A program made the position numbers and the translations under genes. A model generated the notes under the pieces. That model did no database searches. It worked only from the letters and a program-made list of their open reading frames with translations, and was not told where the DNA came from. This document shows, in pieces, positions 34,447 to 36,086 of a stretch of DNA of 36,086 nucleotides (positions are counted from its first letter, which is position 1; every line of letters begins with the position of its first letter). Source of the DNA: Eubacteriales bacterium (lineage in GTDB: Bacteria > Bacillota > Clostridia > Lachnospirales > Lachnospiraceae). The DNA is taken from NCBI GenBank assembly GCA_030524455.1, contig JAUNGT010000032.1, forward strand, positions 1-36,086. Direction: 5' to 3'.

Positions 34447-34737
34447 TTGGTTTTTCCGTGGGCAGCGCAGTGCAGGCGGGGGCCGGGCGGGCCAGGGCAG
34501 GGGCTTTGGGCGACTTGTGCGCGAGGGGGAATTTTTCAAAGGCCGGAAGGATTCCAGCGCTAAGCCGCGCTCTGTCTGAGCAAACGGGTCTTCCGTTTGC
34601 GAGTTTGCGCGGCGCAGTGCTTCCCGGAAGCCGCCCGGCCTTTGTCAAAAAATTCCCTGCGAGCGCACTCGGAGCCAAAGCCCCTGCCCTGGCCCGCCCG
34701 GCCCCCGCCTGCACTGCGCTGCCCACGGAAAAACCAA
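34447..34737. repeat. 291-bp giant palindrome with perfect 63-bp inverted repeat
   Basis: The arms at 34447-34509 and 34675-34737 are perfect reverse complements over 63 bp. The 165-bp interior continues with imperfect pairing (for example AAAGGCCGG near 34538 with CCGGCCTTT near 34636). It is capped by the hairpin GCAAACGG/CCGTTTGC (34580-34587, 34593-34600). The GC content of the arms is high. No transposase-like frame is present. It lies between the start of the aldo/keto reductase and the shared MerR operator, so it falls in the predicted 5' leader of the reductase mRNA. Confidence 0.97.
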
Positions 34738-34747
34738 ATTTTGATGC

Positions 34748-34776
34748 TTTACAAATAGTAATGCTTAAAGTAAACT
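34748..34776 (+). promoter_or_regulatory. Promoter candidate of the merR-type gene
   Basis: TTTACA (34748-34753), a 17-nt spacer and TAAACT (34771-34776) overlap the MerR operator, consistent with autoregulation. Confidence 0.55.
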
Positions 34777-34785
34777 TTAAGTCAA
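34755..34785 (-). promoter_or_regulatory. MerR-type promoter and operator of the aldo/keto reductase
   Basis: On the minus strand TTGACT (34780-34785) and TACTAT (34755-34760) are separated by 19 nt, the over-long spacing typical of MerR-activated promoters. The spacer carries the dyad CTTAAAGT-AA-ACTTTAAG (34764-34781), like operators of AdhR/NmlR-type MerR proteins that control alcohol dehydrogenase or reductase genes. Confidence 0.82.
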
Positions 34786-34816
34786 GAGGTTTTAAATAAA
34801 AAGTGAGGTTTGTGTG

Positions 34817-35263
34817 ATGGAAGAAAAAAGATTTTCGGTTCAGGAGATGAGCGAGCGGGCGGGGGTGCCTGCGCCGACGCTGCGTTATTATGAGGCGCAG
34901 GGGCTTTTGCCGCCGGTGCCGCGGACGGCGGGCGGTCAGCGGATGTACGGGCAGGAGCATATCGACCGGCTGAACGCGATCGCCTGCTTTAAGGCGACGG
35001 GGCTTTCCATCGCCAGGATGCAGGATTTTTTTGCCTACGAAAGGCATCTGGAAGAAAATATCGAGGAGATCATCGGGCTGGTGGAAACGCACGAGCAGGA
35101 TGTGGAGAGGCAGATGGAGGAGCTGCGGCAGCATCTTTTGCATATCCATCAAAAGGTTCTGTATTATCGGGCCGTGCGGCAGGCCTACGAGCGGAAAGAG
35201 CCGCTGCCGGATTTCAATGATTTCGGGCCCGGAGGGGCGAAGTGGTCCGGGATGGAGGAATAG
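34817..35263 (+). CDS. MerR-family transcriptional regulator
   Basis: The 148-residue protein begins with a MerR winged helix (FSVQEMSERAGVPAPTLRYYEAQGLLPP, then QRMYGQEHIDRLNAIACFKATGLSI). A long coiled-coil dimerisation helix follows (about 85-125, rich in Glu/His/Gln). No metal-binding Cys is present, so it resembles the aldehyde- or stress-responsive NmlR/AdhR type rather than metal sensors. The start at 34817 follows GTGAGG; an in-frame GTG at 34814 is possible. The operator between it and the divergent reductase gene indicates control of both. Confidence 0.93.
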   Translation: MEEKRFSVQEMSERAGVPAPTLRYYEAQGLLPPVPRTAGGQRMYGQEHIDRLNAIACFKATGLSIARMQDFFAYERHLEENIEEIIGLVETHEQDVERQMEELRQHLLHIHQKVLYYRAVRQAYERKEPLPDFNDFGPGGAKWSGMEE

Positions 35264-35366
35264 GCTCCGGGAAAAAGCGGGTGCATGAATAGTGCATGAA
35301 TAGCGGCGGGGAAACCGGCCATACTGGATAGAAAACGGACGCAGGTCCGGCGGTGTGGAGGATTCT

Positions 35367-35795
35367 ATGATTGGATTTGTGATTGCGGTTTTATCCGGTA
35401 TTCTGATGAGCGTGCAGGGGGTATTCAATACCCAGGTGACAAAGGCATCCAGCATCTGGGCGGCGAACGTGTTTGTTCAGTGCACCGCGCTTTTGGTGTG
35501 TCTGGCGGTCTGGGGCGTTTCCGATCGGACAAGCCTTTTTGCCGTCTGGAAGGTGGAGCCGAAATATATGCTGCTGGGCGGCGTGATGGGGGCGGCCATC
35601 ACCTGGACGGTAATCAAAAGCATGGACGCGCTGGGACCGGCAAGGGCGGTGCTGTTTATCGTGGTGGCGCAGATTGCCGCGGCCTATCTGGTGGAGCTGT
35701 TCGGCCTTTTCGGGGTGGAAAAACAGCCCTGGGAGTGGAGAAAAGCGATCGGGCTGGCGGTTGCGGCAGCGGGAATTGTGGTGTTCAAGTGGTAA
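35367..35795 (+). CDS. YdcZ-type (DMT superfamily) small membrane transporter
   Basis: The 142-residue protein has about five hydrophobic segments (near residues 3-22, 30-48, 66-84, 92-112 and 124-140). The layout IGFVIAVLSGILMSVQGVFNTQ and LGGVMGAAITWTVIKSMDALGPARAVLFIVVAQ is typical of the YdcZ/DUF606 family, half-size relatives of drug/metabolite transporters. The substrate is unknown. GGAGG precedes the ATG at 35367. The TAA stop lies inside the left arm of the adjacent inverted-repeat element. The promoter is not clear; two tandem copies of GTGCATGAATA (35281-35302) lie upstream. Confidence 0.87.
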   Translation: MIGFVIAVLSGILMSVQGVFNTQVTKASSIWAANVFVQCTALLVCLAVWGVSDRTSLFAVWKVEPKYMLLGGVMGAAITWTVIKSMDALGPARAVLFIVVAQIAAAYLVELFGLFGVEKQPWEWRKAIGLAVAAAGIVVFKW

Positions 35796-35998
35796 CAGTT
35801 CAGCCAGGCGGGAATGACTGGCCAAAATCGTGCTCGCACGAATTTTGGCCGGTTGCTCCCGCCTGAGGGAGCGCCCGATGATGAGCAGGAAACGGCGTTC
35901 CGCCTTATTCCGCAGGTAGCCGCGTAGCGGCGGAAAGCGCGTTATGCGCGCAAGACGAACAAGTTCGCCTGTGCGAATGGCGCGGGCTGAACTGTTAC
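35792..35998. repeat. 207-bp multi-hairpin element closed by perfect 14-bp inverted repeat
   Basis: The termini GTAACAGTTCAGCC (35792-35805) and GGCTGAACTGTTAC (35985-35998) are perfect reverse complements. Inside are AGGCGGGA/TCCCGCCT (35806-35813, 35857-35864) enclosing a long hairpin (GGCCAAAAT-CGTGC with GCACG-A-ATTTTGGCC, 35820-35850), and small hairpins in 35919-35973 such as CCGC/GCGG and CGAAC/GTTCG. No open frame of note lies within it. It is either a transcribed structured RNA element or a miniature inverted-repeat element. Confidence 0.9.
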
Positions 35999-36086
35999 GG
36001 CTCCTGTGAACAGGTAGGCGAGTTGTTATCCCACGACAAACGCATGAGTAAATAACTCAAACTTCCCACACCATTAAGGTGTGCTG
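35999..36086. other. Right-end segment without a recognised feature
   Basis: These 88 bp hold only small inverted repeats (CCTGT/ACAGG near 36003; CACACC/GGTGTG near 36070). No gene start with a ribosome binding site is visible before the window ends. Confidence 0.6.

Noticed and set aside
35281..35302. Tandem 11-bp direct repeat GTGCATGAATA
   Set aside because: Only two copies; too short to call a regulatory or repeat system without conservation data.
34406..35455. Long minus-strand open frame (349 codons) and a 122-codon plus-strand frame across the giant palindrome
   Set aside because: Both are open because the GC-rich inverted arms lack stops; their matching peptide segments arise from the palindrome itself, and the minus frame runs antisense to the well-supported MerR gene.
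35999..36086. Possible insertion-sequence end at the right edge
   Set aside because: Only small inverted repeats are seen and the window stops before any transposase; no claim can be supported.

Overview
This 36 kb window looks like chromosome from a fairly GC-rich, anaerobic, Lachnospiraceae-type Firmicute (class Clostridia). The evidence is strong AGGAGG-type ribosome binding sites, sigma-A-like promoters, a CcpA-like cre site, an Ech-type [NiFe] hydrogenase, intracellular arabinoside hydrolases and M56/BlaI, LytTR and UroD-like families common in gut Clostridia. The assignment is inference from gene content, not from a marker gene. No tRNA, rRNA, CRISPR array or transposase gene was found.

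Layout. (1) 1-2304 (+): a BlaI-type repressor and an M56 BlaR1-type sensor, translationally overlapped. (2) 2330-8033 (-): a compact, complete hydrogenase maturation operon hypA-hypB-hypF-hypC-hypD-hypE with overlapping or nearly abutting genes. (3) 8242-13321 (+): divergent from it, a six-gene energy-converting hydrogenase operon in the order echABCDEF. The shared upstream region carries a cre-like site. The large subunit ends directly after its C-terminal metal-binding motif, and no maturation protease gene is present, which is consistent with Ech biology. (4) 13442-21021 (+): an L-arabinose/arabinan operon: isomerase, FGGY kinase, 4-epimerase, GH51 arabinofuranosidase, a small Cys-rich protein, a GH43 enzyme and an ArsR-type regulator with a large C-terminal domain. 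A strong promoter preceded by nested AT-rich palindromes drives it. (5) 21191-22242 (-): an orphan LytTR response regulator and a DUF1294 membrane protein, flanked by two direct copies of a structured 134-bp repeat. (6) 22586-29508: arginine biosynthesis, argG (-) divergent from argC (+), then a DNA glycosylase, a GNAT acetyltransferase and argJ-argB-argD, with ARG-box-like sequences in the argG/argC gap. (7) 29516-33370 (+): an orphan sugar-type solute-binding protein, a cysteine desulfidase-like protein and a UroD-like protein. (8) 33442-35795: an aldo/keto reductase (-) divergent from a MerR regulator (+), then a YdcZ-type small membrane transporter.

The modules fit a fermentative sugar user. 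Arabinose enters the pentose phosphate pathway through AraA, the kinase and AraD. Reduced ferredoxin from fermentation can be reoxidised by Ech with H2 release and ion pumping, and the Hyp proteins build the NiFe centre.

The least explained DNA is non-coding. There is a 291-bp element bounded by a perfect 63-bp inverted repeat, predicted to lie in the 5' leader of the MerR-controlled aldo/keto reductase. There is a duplicated multi-hairpin repeat whose two copies differ mainly at positions that keep base pairing. There is also a 207-bp multi-hairpin element closed by a perfect 14-bp inverted repeat at the right end. These are the best candidates for undescribed biology here.
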